DNA from: Planctomycetaceae bacterium
Lineage (GTDB): Bacteria > Planctomycetota > Planctomycetia > Planctomycetales > Planctomycetaceae
Direction of reading: 5' to 3'
Assembly: GCA_016795145.1 (NCBI GenBank)
Contig: JAEUII010000324.1
Coordinates: forward strand, 26,317 to 90,316
DNA length: 64,000 bases
Shown: positions 55,500 to 64,000 of the stretch, piece after piece
Numbering within the stretch: the stretch's first letter is position 1
How the letters are laid out: each line of letters begins with the position of its first letter
Made by a program: the position numbers and the translations under genes
Notes under the pieces: model-generated
What the model saw: the letters and a program-made list of their open reading frames with translations, nothing else
The model's database searches: none
What the model was told of the DNA's origin: nothing

Positions 55500-57536
55500 T
55501 TACCAGATCTGAATTCGCTGCTCCGCCGGCTTGAAGAGCTTGTCGCCAGGCTTCACATCAAACGCCTCGTAGAAGGCATCCAGATTCGTCACCGGTCCGT
55601 TGGCTCGGTAAGCCGAAGGTGAATGCGGATCAATCAGCAGGCGGCGAGCCATTTCGTCGTCGCGATACTTGCGTCGCCAGATCTGTGACCAGCCGAGGAA
55701 GAACCGCTGACTGGAAGTGTAGCCATCCAGAACTGGACCGGCTTCACCTTTCAGGGACAGGCGATAGGCTTTGTACGCGATCGCCATACCGCTCAGGTCT
55801 GCAATGTTCTCACCCAGAGTCAGCTTGCCGTTCAGCTTGCGGCCTGGCAGCGGTTCGTAGCCTTCGTACTGAGCCACCAGCTTTGTGGTCAGTTCTTCGA
55901 ACGCCTTCTTGTCTTCGTCGGTCCACCAGTTCTTCAGATTTCCATCACCGTCGTACTTGCTGCCTTCGTCATCGAAACCGTGACTGATTTCGTGACCGAT
56001 GACAGCACCAATGCCACCATAGTTCACAGCATCTTCGGCGGTTGCATCAAAGAACGGAGGCTGCAGAATGGCCGCCGGGAACACGATCTCATTCAGGCTG
56101 GGGTTGTAGTACGCGTTGACAGTCTGAGGCGTCATGCCCCACTCCTTACGGTCTACCGGCTTCTTCAGACGATTGATCTGACGGAAGTGCTCAAAGCGTC
56201 GTGAACGCGAAATGTTGCCGAGCAAATCGTCGGCCTTGATCTCAAGGCTTGAATAGTCACGCCACTCATCCGGGTAACCAATCTTCGGAGTAATCTTGCT
56301 CAGCTTTTCGAGAGCCCGAACCTTGGTCTCCTTGGTCATCCACTTCAGATCATGAATGCTCTGTTCGTACGCCTTCATCAGGTTCGCAACCAGTTCATCC
56401 ATGCGCTTGCGAGCTTCTGGCGGGAAGTGCTTGCGAACATAAAGCTGTCCCAGTGGTTCGCCCAGGACGCCGAAGTCTCCAGCACCGGCACCGGAAGTTG
56501 CGTCGACAGCCTTCTTCCAGCGTGGCTTCTGCTGAGGAATGCCGGAGATCGTCTTCTCATGCAGTTCAAAGGAAGCATCAACGAAGTCTTTTGGCAGATA
56601 GTCGGCCGCAGCGTCCAGCAGGCGGAATCGTGCGTACTGCTTCCACGTATCGAGATCAACAGTGCCGGCAATCTTGTCGAATTCGGTGAAGTACGAAGGA
56701 GTCGTGACGTTGACTTCTTCCAGATTCGTCACGCCGGATGCTTCGAAATAGATGTCCCATGGAATCCCTGGTGTCATTTCCTTCAGTTTCGCCACGGTCA
56801 TCAGGTTGTATCGCTTCTCAGCGTCGCGAAGTTCGGTGCGTGACCACTGGATCTTTGCCAGTTTCGTTTCCAGTTCGACGATTGCGTCAGCAGCGGCCGT
56901 GCCATTTGGCAGTTTGGCAAGTTCAAACAGGCGAGTGATGTACGCCTTCAGGGCCTTGCGAGCGGCAACGTAATTGTCTTTGTCTTCGAGGTAGTAGTCG
57001 CGGTCAGGAAGAGTGATGCCACCCTGAACGATGCCGGCGAGATAACGCGATGAGTTCTTGTCGTCGACGCCGACAAAGAACCCGACAGGTCCAGGAACGC
57101 CATAGATTCCTGCAGCCCCGAAGAAGCGAGCCACATCATTCGGCGAACTCATTGCATCGACCGCGGCGAGGTGTTCCTTCAGCGGAGCAATGCCCTTCTG
57201 AGCAATCAGGTCTTCATTCATGTAGCTTTTGTAAAAGTCCCCGACCTTCTTCGCGATGGCATCGTTCGGGTTGCTGACTGCCTCTTCAATGATCGCACGG
57301 ATGTTCTCACGAGCCGCGTCATCCAGCGCGGTGAAGGATCCGTAGTTGGACTTGTCGGCAGGGATCTCCGTCGACAACAGCCATCGGCCATTCACATGTT
57401 GAAAGAGGTCGTCCTGAGGACGCACCGACTTGTCGAATCCGTCCGGGTCCAGTCCCGAATGTTGCCCCAGCGCAACCGACGACAGTACACACGCAATGCA
57501 AAGACTTAACAGGCCACGAATCATGTTTTTACTCAT
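55500..57536 (-). CDS. M13 family metallopeptidase (neprilysin-like)
   Basis: This exported zinc peptidase has 678 residues and a signal peptide (MIRGLLSLCIACVLSSVALG). The N-terminal M13 domain has DDLFQHVNGRWL and YGSFTALDD. The catalytic motif HEISH is at 515-519 (GAVIGHEISHGFDDEGSKYDGDGNLKNWW), the third zinc ligand Glu lies in LGENIADLSGM, and NAYYNPSLNEIVFPAAILQPPFF precedes it. The length fits the family (about 670-700). Expected function: cleavage of oligopeptides outside the cytoplasm. It is divergent from the third PSD1 gene. Confidence 0.94.
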   Translation of the reverse strand: MSKNMIRGLLSLCIACVLSSVALGQHSGLDPDGFDKSVRPQDDLFQHVNGRWLLSTEIPADKSNYGSFTALDDAARENIRAIIEEAVSNPNDAIAKKVGDFYKSYMNEDLIAQKGIAPLKEHLAAVDAMSSPNDVARFFGAAGIYGVPGPVGFFVGVDDKNSSRYLAGIVQGGITLPDRDYYLEDKDNYVAARKALKAYITRLFELAKLPNGTAAADAIVELETKLAKIQWSRTELRDAEKRYNLMTVAKLKEMTPGIPWDIYFEASGVTNLEEVNVTTPSYFTEFDKIAGTVDLDTWKQYARFRLLDAAADYLPKDFVDASFELHEKTISGIPQQKPRWKKAVDATSGAGAGDFGVLGEPLGQLYVRKHFPPEARKRMDELVANLMKAYEQSIHDLKWMTKETKVRALEKLSKITPKIGYPDEWRDYSSLEIKADDLLGNISRSRRFEHFRQINRLKKPVDRKEWGMTPQTVNAYYNPSLNEIVFPAAILQPPFFDATAEDAVNYGGIGAVIGHEISHGFDDEGSKYDGDGNLKNWWTDEDKKAFEELTTKLVAQYEGYEPLPGRKLNGKLTLGENIADLSGMAIAYKAYRLSLKGEAGPVLDGYTSSQRFFLGWSQIWRRKYRDDEMARRLLIDPHSPSAYRANGPVTNLDAFYEAFDVKPGDKLFKPAEQRIQIW

Positions 57537-57569
57537 CCGAGGAATCGAAAACGATCACGACGTTTCAGG

Positions 57570-57590
57570 AAAGCCAATGCCTTTGGCTTT
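57570..57590. repeat. Small palindrome in a divergent promoter region
   Basis: AAAGCCAA at 57570-57577 and TTGGCTTT at 57583-57590 form an 8-bp inverted repeat with a five-base spacer, 34 bases upstream of the peptidase start. It could be an operator. Confidence 0.4.
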
Positions 57591-57744
57591 AGCGGGTTTC
57601 ATAGCGAAATAGACTCCCTTTCGGTAGCCGCTTGAGCGAATTCCTTTCGACGTTTCGGAGTCGGTAATCAGCCCATGGCAATCGACGGGGTCGCGACATA
57701 GACTATCGGTCCTTCCCAAAATCCTTCCTGACGGCAGGCTTGCC

Positions 57745-60700
57745 ATGTCTCCAAATACACTCCTGTCACGCACGCTTTTTGCAGCTTTTTTCCTTCCGGT
57801 CTGCGCTGCTCCGGCTTTGGCGGATGACGCAATTGCTGACCACTACCAGAAGAATGTGAAGACCGTTCTGCAGTCACGCTGTTTCGCCTGCCACGGTGCG
57901 CTTAAGCAGGAAGGCGGGCTGAGACTGGATACGGCGACATTCATTACGACAGGAGGCGAATCAGGGGCGGCCGCAGTTGCTGGCAAATCGGCAGACAGCC
58001 TTCTAGTCCGACGGATCACCAGCAAAGAAGAAGGCGAACGCATGCCTCCTGAAGGTGAACCGCTCAAGCCGGAACAGATTGACGCTCTCAAAACGTGGAT
58101 CGATGCCGGAGCAAAGGGACCGGACAATGAGGTTCCGGAAGAAGATCCTCGCGATCACTGGGCGTTTCGTGTTCCTGTCCGGGTCTCCGTTCCAGTGTCC
58201 TCGGAAGGCGACAAGTGGAATGCTAATCCAATCGATGCATTCCTCTCGTCGACTCGCGTTTCAAGAGGACTGGTGGCTCAGCCCGAGTCCGACCGTCTGA
58301 CGTGGCTGCGGCGAGTCACTTTGGATCTGACGGGACTGCCGCCTTCGCCAGAAGAACAGACCGCCTTCCTGAATGATACATCCCCCGAAGCTCACGAGCA
58401 TATTGTCGATCGTTTGCTGGCGAGTCCTCAATATGGCGAACGCTGGGGACGTCACTGGATGGATATCTGGCGGTACAGCGACTGGTGGGGGCTTGGCGCG
58501 GAAGTTCGCAACTCGCAGAAGCACATCTGGCACTGGCGAGACTGGATCATCGAGTCTCTGAACGAGGACAAAGGTTACGACCAGATGCTGGTCGAAATGC
58601 TGGCCGCGGACGAACTTTATCCGAACGACCTCGATCGCCTTCGCGCGTCCGGGTTTCTGGCGCGTCAGTACTTCAAGTTCAATCGTACAAGCTGGCTGGA
58701 TGAGACGATTCAACACACGTCCAAGGCCATGCTGGGAATGACGTTCAACTGTGCCAAGTGCCACGATCACAAGTACGACCCGTTGTCTCAGCAGGAGTAT
58801 TATCAACTGCGAGCCATTTTTGAGCCTTATCAGGTTCGAACGGATTTCGTGGGCGATGTGCTTGATCCGGAGAAGGACGGAATCCCTCGGGCCTTTGACT
58901 GCAACCTGAATGCCGAGACCTGGATTCATGTGCGAGGCGACGACCGCAATCCGGACATGTCCAAACCGATCACGCCGGCAGTTCCCGCGTTCCTGAACTT
59001 CGCCGAGTTTCAGGTCGAGCCCGTGACGCTTCCGCCGGAAGCGTTCGAGCCTGGCCTGCGCGAACATGTGATCGCTGCACACTTGAAAGCGGCTGAATCG
59101 CGGATCGCGGCCCTGCGTGCGGAAGTCGACGCAGCAAAGAAGAAGCTGGGCGAAGCAAAGTCCACCGCAACGACGAAACCAAACGACACACCCGCCGAGA
59201 CAGTCGCCGAGGATGATTTTGCTCGGGAACGCAAGGATCTTTGGGTGACGACGACGGGACAGTGGGCATGGAAAGACGGGCATCTGATTCAGACGCAAAC
59301 AGGAGCAATCGATGCAACGGCGTTCCTGCAAAAAGACGTGCCTCAGGACTTCGAAGTGACTCTGAAATATGTGCCCCGCGGCGGTGAAATGTGGAAGTCG
59401 GTGGGCATTCGTTTCGACGTGCCAGATGCAGCCCAGGGCAAGCCAACGGATAGCGTCACGGTCTACCTCAGCAGCTACGCGGGAGGCCCCAAGGTTCAGT
59501 TGTCATGGAATCAGAATGGCAAGCAGGAGTATCCTGGCGACGCCCTTCAGTCTCGTCAGGTTCCGTTGAATGAGGCTCAAACGCTGAATGTCAAAGTCCG
59601 TGGCACGCTCGTCAACGTGACGGTGAATGGAGAGTTCGCCATCGCAAAGCGTCTTCCGTTTGAACGAAAACGCGGTCGACTTGAACTGATGGCTTTCGAT
59701 GCGGTTGCCGAGTTTCGTTCCATCAAGGTGACGACGTTGCCAGATTCTGTTGCACTTCAGGAAGATGCAAAAGGTGGCGGCAGTGCGAAGCTCACGCAAG
59801 AGGTTGCTCAATTGTTGCTGGAAGCGGCGTCAAAAGAACTGCAGCGAGCAGAATTAGAACCCGCATTGATTCGTGCTCGTGCCGCTGCAAAGCGAGCAGA
59901 GCTGGAATCACCCGATTCGGAGACGACGAAGAACCTGATCGCTGACGCTTCAAAGGCCGAACTTGATGCCGCGGTGATCACTGCAGAAGCCACACTCGCG
60001 AAAACGCGTGCGACACTGGCTCAGGCCGTCGAGGCGAAGAAAGACGAAGCAACCAAGGCTGTAGCAGCTGCTGAAGACGCTCTGAAGAAGTCGATTGAAA
60101 ACCGAGCCGCCGCGCCGGCTCAGTATTCGTCACTCAGCGGTGCGTTGAAGACGCTGGAGAACAACCTTGAGAACGAAGAATCTCGACGCAAGCCGTTTCC
60201 TCGAACCAGCACCGGCCGCCGAACTGCATTCGCTCGCTGGATGACGGATCACCGTAATCCGCTGACGGCTCGAGTCGCTGTGAATCACATCTGGGCTCGG
60301 CATTTTGGCCGAGGACTTGTATCGACCGTCTTCGACTTCGGTCGCAAAGGAGCCGCCCCAACGCATCCGGATCTTCTGGACTGGCTTGCGGTGGACCTGA
60401 TGGAACATAACTGGAGCATGAAACGACTGCATCGCATGATTGTGCTGTCGCAAACCTACCGAATGACGTCGTCCTCCCTGGATGCCGATCCGGCAACGCT
60501 GAATGCAGACTCCGACAACCGATATCTCTGGCGAATGAACCCGCTGAGGATGGAAGCTCAGGTCGTGCGAGACAGTTTGTTGTCGATTGCGGGAGAGCTG
60601 GATTTGACCATGGGCGGTCCGTCAATTCCTGTGGCCGAAGATCAGTCAAAGCGACGCAGCCTCTACTACTTTCATTCTCACAACGAGCACCAGAAATTCC

Positions 60701-61050
60701 TGTCCATGTTCGACGACGCCAGCGTGTTGGAGTGTTACCGTCGAGCCGACAGCATCGTGCCTCAGCAGGCATTGGCTCTGGAGAACAGTGCGATTGTGAC
60801 AACTCAGGCTGCAAAGATCGCCGAACGCATTTTCAAGGACGTTTCAGCGAACGGCGACGCGACCGACGAGAAGTTTGTGAACGAGTGTTTCCGGAGAATT
60901 CTGGGCTCGGAAGCGACTGCGGAAGAGCTGTCCGTCTGCGTCGAAGACATCGCCAGACTGCGTGCCATCCCTGACAACAACGCCCACCGCATTCAGACCG
61001 CACTTGTTCTTGCTCTACTGAATCACAACGACTTCATCACCGTGCGCTGA
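57745..61050 (+). CDS. PSD1 protein with inserted lectin-like domain and coiled coil
   Basis: This exported protein of 1101 residues starts with a signal peptide (SRTLFAAFFLPVCAAPALA). The PSCyt1 motif CFACHG begins at residue 46; DUF1549 includes NPIDAFLSSTRVSRGLVAQPE, GRHWMDIWRYSDWWG and CAKCHDHKYDPLS with a second CxxCH. Between the DUFs an insert carries a concanavalin-like or DUF1080-type sandwich (RKDLWVTTTGQWAWKDGHLIQTQTG, FEVTLKYVPRGGEMWKSVGIRFD, VTVNGEFAIAKRLP), then about 130 residues of Ala/Glu/Lys coiled coil. DUF1553 ends the protein (TARVAVNHIWARHFGRG, HPDLLDWLAVDLM, VPQQALALENS). A carbohydrate-binding role of the insert is inference. Confidence 0.87.
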   Translation: MSPNTLLSRTLFAAFFLPVCAAPALADDAIADHYQKNVKTVLQSRCFACHGALKQEGGLRLDTATFITTGGESGAAAVAGKSADSLLVRRITSKEEGERMPPEGEPLKPEQIDALKTWIDAGAKGPDNEVPEEDPRDHWAFRVPVRVSVPVSSEGDKWNANPIDAFLSSTRVSRGLVAQPESDRLTWLRRVTLDLTGLPPSPEEQTAFLNDTSPEAHEHIVDRLLASPQYGERWGRHWMDIWRYSDWWGLGAEVRNSQKHIWHWRDWIIESLNEDKGYDQMLVEMLAADELYPNDLDRLRASGFLARQYFKFNRTSWLDETIQHTSKAMLGMTFNCAKCHDHKYDPLSQQEYYQLRAIFEPYQVRTDFVGDVLDPEKDGIPRAFDCNLNAETWIHVRGDDRNPDMSKPITPAVPAFLNFAEFQVEPVTLPPEAFEPGLREHVIAAHLKAAESRIAALRAEVDAAKKKLGEAKSTATTKPNDTPAETVAEDDFARERKDLWVTTTGQWAWKDGHLIQTQTGAIDATAFLQKDVPQDFEVTLKYVPRGGEMWKSVGIRFDVPDAAQGKPTDSVTVYLSSYAGGPKVQLSWNQNGKQEYPGDALQSRQVPLNEAQTLNVKVRGTLVNVTVNGEFAIAKRLPFERKRGRLELMAFDAVAEFRSIKVTTLPDSVALQEDAKGGGSAKLTQEVAQLLLEAASKELQRAELEPALIRARAAAKRAELESPDSETTKNLIADASKAELDAAVITAEATLAKTRATLAQAVEAKKDEATKAVAAAEDALKKSIENRAAAPAQYSSLSGALKTLENNLENEESRRKPFPRTSTGRRTAFARWMTDHRNPLTARVAVNHIWARHFGRGLVSTVFDFGRKGAAPTHPDLLDWLAVDLMEHNWSMKRLHRMIVLSQTYRMTSSSLDADPATLNADSDNRYLWRMNPLRMEAQVVRDSLLSIAGELDLTMGGPSIPVAEDQSKRRSLYYFHSHNEHQKFLSMFDDASVLECYRRADSIVPQQALALENSAIVTTQAAKIAERIFKDVSANGDATDEKFVNECFRRILGSEATAEELSVCVEDIARLRAIPDNNAHRIQTALVLALLNHNDFITVR

Positions 61051-61128
61051 CAATGGACGAGCGATGAAATGCTGCGTTGGATTCTCCGGACTCACTGTGC
61101 CCCAGCCACTTCAACTTTTGGATCAGTC

Positions 61129-61767
61129 ATGACGGCGTCACGGATCGCTTTGGTTTCCAATCTTGCATTTGTCGGTTTGCTTGCAGCTCTCCACGTCATC
61201 AAGTCGGATGTTGATCCGTCATGGCACTTCATCAGCGATTACGCGACTGGCCGACATGGCTGGATCATGCAGGTCGCATTTCTGTGCCTTGCTGTTTCGA
61301 ACCTCTCAACCTGGATGTCCGTTCGCGACTGTCTTCGGTCGGCCGTTGGAAAAACTGGCAGCGTCCTGTTTCTCATTGGGACCTCAGGACTGGTGCTTGC
61401 AGCGATCTTTGTTTCGGATCCCGTTAACACTCCGGTTGAAGCACAGACAACGTCGGGCAAGCTCCACAATATTGGTGGCGGACTTGGAATCCTGGGCTTT
61501 CTGGGAACGCTGTTGCTCAGCTTTCGATTGCTACGATATGAACCATGGAGACCCCAGCGGCGGGCGGTGTGGATCGCAACGGGTATCCTGATCGCGGGCT
61601 TTCTGTTTTCGTTCTTGACGATTGCGACGCTGGCAACGGAACACAAAGGTGTCTTCAGCCCGGACACTCCAGTGGGCTGGCCAAACCGAGTCGGCATCCT
61701 GTGCGGGTGTGTTTGGCTCGCAGTGATCTCCTGGAAGGCGAAACCACTGGCGAATATACATTCATGA
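61129..61767 (+). CDS. DUF998 family membrane protein
   Basis: This integral membrane protein of about 212 residues has six hydrophobic segments, starting with IALVSNLAFVGLLAALHVI. The family pattern HFISDYATGRHGWIMQVAFLCLAVSNL and later LHNIGGGLGILGFLGTLLL are visible; GVFSPDTPVGWPNRVGILCGCVWLAVIS ends it. The alternative start at 61069 would add 20 residues without support; neither start has a strong Shine-Dalgarno sequence. The role of DUF998 proteins is not established. It follows the PSD1 gene on the same strand. Confidence 0.75.
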   Translation: MTASRIALVSNLAFVGLLAALHVIKSDVDPSWHFISDYATGRHGWIMQVAFLCLAVSNLSTWMSVRDCLRSAVGKTGSVLFLIGTSGLVLAAIFVSDPVNTPVEAQTTSGKLHNIGGGLGILGFLGTLLLSFRLLRYEPWRPQRRAVWIATGILIAGFLFSFLTIATLATEHKGVFSPDTPVGWPNRVGILCGCVWLAVISWKAKPLANIHS

Positions 61768-61945
61768 CCGTGAATCTCGCTCGGATTGCGGACTGTGCCG
61801 TCTTGTATTGCTCTGCCTTCCGAGATTTTGGCAGGAACCGAAGTCACTTGCTGTCCAGATGTCGGGGCGGGTCTAAGATGCCGCGACGCAAAGCCTCCAA
61901 CGTGGCGGTTCCTTCTTCGCAGTCAAAGTTATTTGAGCAGGTTCG

Positions 61946-62431
61946 ATGGACGTCAACTTTTTGATTTCACTGATTTCGCGCTGGACCCACATCGGCACTG
62001 CCATCGTACTGACCGGAGGACTGACAGCACTTCGGTTTGTGGTGTTCCCGGTCCTGGCGGGACATCCGGATCTGGTGGAATCGATTCGAAATCGATGGAA
62101 GAAATTCGTCCATGGCGGCATCGCGCTGTTTCTGATTTCGGGGTTCTACAACTACATCAAGGCCATGCCACAGCACAAAGGCGACCCGATTTATCACGCG
62201 GTCGTCGGTACGAAGATCCTGATCGGCTTTGCAGTGTTCTTCTTTGCATCCGTTCTCGTTGGACGCTCCGCCGGAACAAAGAAGTTCCGCGATGACGCAG
62301 CCAAGTGGAGCCTTGTGACGCTGTTGCTGTCCGCTCTGATCATCGGCATGAGCGGCTTCGTGAAAGTACGAGGACTCCCGGAGAAGACCACACCAGCAAC
62401 TGCCGAACCCGCAAAAGAAGCGAACCCATAG
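61946..62431 (+). CDS. Small four-helix membrane protein
   Basis: This 161-residue protein has four hydrophobic segments: ISRWTHIGTAIVLTGGLTALRFVVFPVL, GGIALFLISGFYNYI, VVGTKILIGFAVFFFASVLVG and WSLVTLLLSALIIGMSGFV. RWTHIGTAIVLTGG and GTKILIGFAVFF suggest CopD- or DUF4149-like integral membrane proteins with conserved His residues. The tail is short and Ala/Glu/Pro-rich. GAGCAGG lies shortly upstream of the start. The function is unknown; heme or quinone binding is speculative. Confidence 0.7.
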   Translation: MDVNFLISLISRWTHIGTAIVLTGGLTALRFVVFPVLAGHPDLVESIRNRWKKFVHGGIALFLISGFYNYIKAMPQHKGDPIYHAVVGTKILIGFAVFFFASVLVGRSAGTKKFRDDAAKWSLVTLLLSALIIGMSGFVKVRGLPEKTTPATAEPAKEANP

Positions 62432-62493
62432 TCGTTGTTCGCTCCGTCGAACAAAACGCCATAGTCGTTGTTCGCTCCGCCGAACAAAACGCC
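62428..62493. repeat. 33-bp tandem duplication containing REP-like hairpins
   Basis: A 33-base unit beginning ATAGTCGTTGTTCGCTCC occurs at 62428-62460 and 62461-62493 with one difference (T to C in the loop). Each copy forms TTGTTCG..CGAACAA around CTCCGT or CTCCGC, the reverse complement of the type seen at 31050-31067. The first copy overlaps the stop of the preceding gene. Confidence 0.8.
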
Positions 62494-62613
62494 ACGCACC
62501 AACGTCATCAAGTCTTGAAGTTCGGTTCGTCGCCCGTGCGAAAGCTGCAGTGACTCCGGGATCTTTAGCAGGATCCACTACCTTGAACAACAACGTTCTG
62601 CCTTGAAGTCACA

Positions 62614-64000
62614 CTACGCTTTGCGACGAAACGAAGCCACGATCAGGTAGTAGACAATCCCCGCACCGATCAGGAACAACACAGACATCGTCTGTGCCCA
62701 TTGTTCCATCAGCAAGCTGACGAAGGCTCCCAAATAGGCGATCAGCAACAGCGCCGGAGTGACTGGATATCCCCACGTCTTGTACGATCGTGGCAGATCC
62801 GGACGGGTCCTGCGAAGGACATAGACGGCCGCAACCGCCAGTCCATAAAAGATCAAACCAGCGCAGATCACCGAGTCCGTCAGATTGTCGAACGCGGCTT
62901 TGATTCGCTGAGAATGTGCGAGGCTCACAGGTGGTTCAGGAACCTCCGTTGGTGCTTCTGCCGTTACTGCAACGGCAGGTGCAGGATCCGCAGGAGTGGT
63001 TTCCTTTAGCGGAGTCGCTTCGCCATTTTCCGTTGCAGCGGCAACCTGTGCAGTCGGTTCCGGTGTCGCGGGCTCATCGGACTTATTCGGATCCCAGACT
63101 GAAAACAGAAGGACGAGGAAAACCGTCCACACGGCTTGAAGAGTGATCGTGTTAGCCGGCGTCAAATAGCGGGGATGGATCCGCTGAAGCCAACCCGGAA
63201 CCAGACCGTCGCGAGCAATCGCGAGGTAAATGCGAGGCCCCGTGATCATATTCGAGTTCGTCGCTCCGAACGTTGAGATCATCACACCGAGTGCCGCGAT
63301 CTTTGCTCCAGTCGAACCAAAGAGAACCTGAAAGACGTCCGCAGCAACTGTGCCGCTCTGAGAAAGATGGCTCATCGGCAGAACACAGTGGTACGCCAGA
63401 TTCGCTCCCATATAAACGACGATCACGATTCCCAGCCCGATCGCCATCGCGCGAGGAACGTTCTTTTTGGGTTCTCGAATGTCTTCCGCAACGGGCCCAA
63501 GATTGATCCAGCCGTCATAGGGCCACAGGACTGCGACCATTGCGATCCCGATCGCTCGAAAGAAGTCAGGCCATGGACTTGCTGTCGGTGGCAGAGCCAG
63601 TTGTGGTTGCAAATTCGCCGTGTTGATCTTGCCCATCACAAAGGGCAGGACAATCAGCAGGGCAAGAAACAGAACCTTGGAAACGGTCGCGAGACTTTGA
63701 ATCCCTGCTCCCACGCGCGTGCTGCGATAATTTGCGGCGGACAGCCCGACGACGATCGCAACCGCCAATGCCGTTTGCAGCCACGGTGGAATATTGACGA
63801 GCTCGTTGAAGTACAGCACTGTCGCACAGGCAAGTGCGCCGACGGATCCCGTGCGAACGACCCAAAACTCAGTCCAGCCCCAGAGAAAGGCGGGCAGTCG
63901 ACCAAATGCCTCACGAATGTAGAGATACGGACCACCGGCCTGCGGGAACATTGCTCCCAGTTCCGCCAATGCCAGGGAACCACACAGCGTGATGATGCCG
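62614..64000 (-). CDS. APC-family amino acid permease, N-terminus beyond window
   Basis: This partial membrane permease of at least 460 residues is open to the right edge; the last visible codons read GIITLCGSLALAELGAMFPQAGG, matching the second helix of APC transporters, so the first helix is missing. Ten or so further hydrophobic segments follow, including FLWGWTEFWVVRTGSVGALACA, YDGWINLGPVAEDIREPKKNVPRAM and FGATNSNMITGPRIYLAIARDG. A 70-residue Pro/Ala/Thr/Glu-rich insertion sits in a loop near the C-terminal third. Substrate probably an amino acid or polyamine; not determinable. Confidence 0.85.
   Translation of the reverse strand, partial: GIITLCGSLALAELGAMFPQAGGPYLYIREAFGRLPAFLWGWTEFWVVRTGSVGALACATVLYFNELVNIPPWLQTALAVAIVVGLSAANYRSTRVGAGIQSLATVSKVLFLALLIVLPFVMGKINTANLQPQLALPPTASPWPDFFRAIGIAMVAVLWPYDGWINLGPVAEDIREPKKNVPRAMAIGLGIVIVVYMGANLAYHCVLPMSHLSQSGTVAADVFQVLFGSTGAKIAALGVMISTFGATNSNMITGPRIYLAIARDGLVPGWLQRIHPRYLTPANTITLQAVWTVFLVLLFSVWDPNKSDEPATPEPTAQVAAATENGEATPLKETTPADPAPAVAVTAEAPTEVPEPPVSLAHSQRIKAAFDNLTDSVICAGLIFYGLAVAAVYVLRRTRPDLPRSYKTWGYPVTPALLLIAYLGAFVSLLMEQWAQTMSVLFLIGAGIVYYLIVASFRRKA

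Overview
The window is chromosomal DNA of a planctomycete (class Planctomycetia, probably order Planctomycetales; the genus cannot be fixed from sequence alone). The main support is three PSD1-type proteins (PSCyt1 c-type heme motif, then DUF1549 and DUF1553), a DUF1559 protein with an H-x9-DG tail, Tat-exported Gfo/Idh/MocA oxidoreductases, a sulfatase, a Ser/Thr kinase, a small lipoprotein of planctomycetal type, and several dispersed palindromes typical of these genomes. No tRNA, rRNA, CRISPR array, prophage or classical insertion sequence was seen.

Layout. 0.3-8.2 kb (+): an ECF sigma factor, a small Cys/His protein, a very large PSD1 protein with a propeller domain, RNase III, an SMP-30-like protein and LarB. 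8.2-19.7 kb: a parvulin-type lipoprotein (-), a large inverted repeat, a GT-C type membrane protein (+), a DUF1559 protein (-), DNA polymerase III alpha (+), a 2H phosphoesterase (-) and a FixJ-like response regulator (-). 19.7-31 kb: a CehA/McbA-like PHP hydrolase (-), then a mostly + run of PQQ-propeller protein, PxpB, TIM-barrel isomerase, Gfo/Idh/MocA oxidoreductase, nitrilase-family hydrolase and Ser/Thr kinase. 31-34.3 kb: a second PSD1 protein (-).

34.5-36.5 kb is the most unusual part. A REP-associated tyrosine transposase (RAYT, IS200-like Y1 fold) is embedded in an array of 250-bp units made of paired inverted hairpins (REPIN-like). The RAYT reads as two fused Y1 domains. The first keeps the catalytic-type Tyr but lacks the HUH motif; the second keeps HUH, but its stop codon falls exactly where its Tyr should be.

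36.5-42.8 kb (-): an alpha/beta hydrolase fused to a second conserved domain but split by one in-frame TAA, an ABC permease of molybdate/tungstate type, a sulfatase overlapping it, and a membrane-anchored protein with two tandem molybdate-binding-like domains. No ATPase gene is present. 43-64 kb: a large secreted protein of unknown role, an ApbE/DoxX/Gfo-Idh-MocA run (-), a TPR protein with a minisatellite tail, two proteins of unknown role, a DapA-superfamily protein, an M13 metallopeptidase, a third PSD1 protein with an inserted lectin-like domain, two small membrane proteins, and an APC-family permease that runs off the right edge.

Many products carry Sec, Tat or lipoprotein signals. Together with the sulfatase, PSD1 proteins and sugar oxidoreductases this fits a heterotroph that degrades complex (often sulfated) polysaccharides. 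That lifestyle reading is inference.
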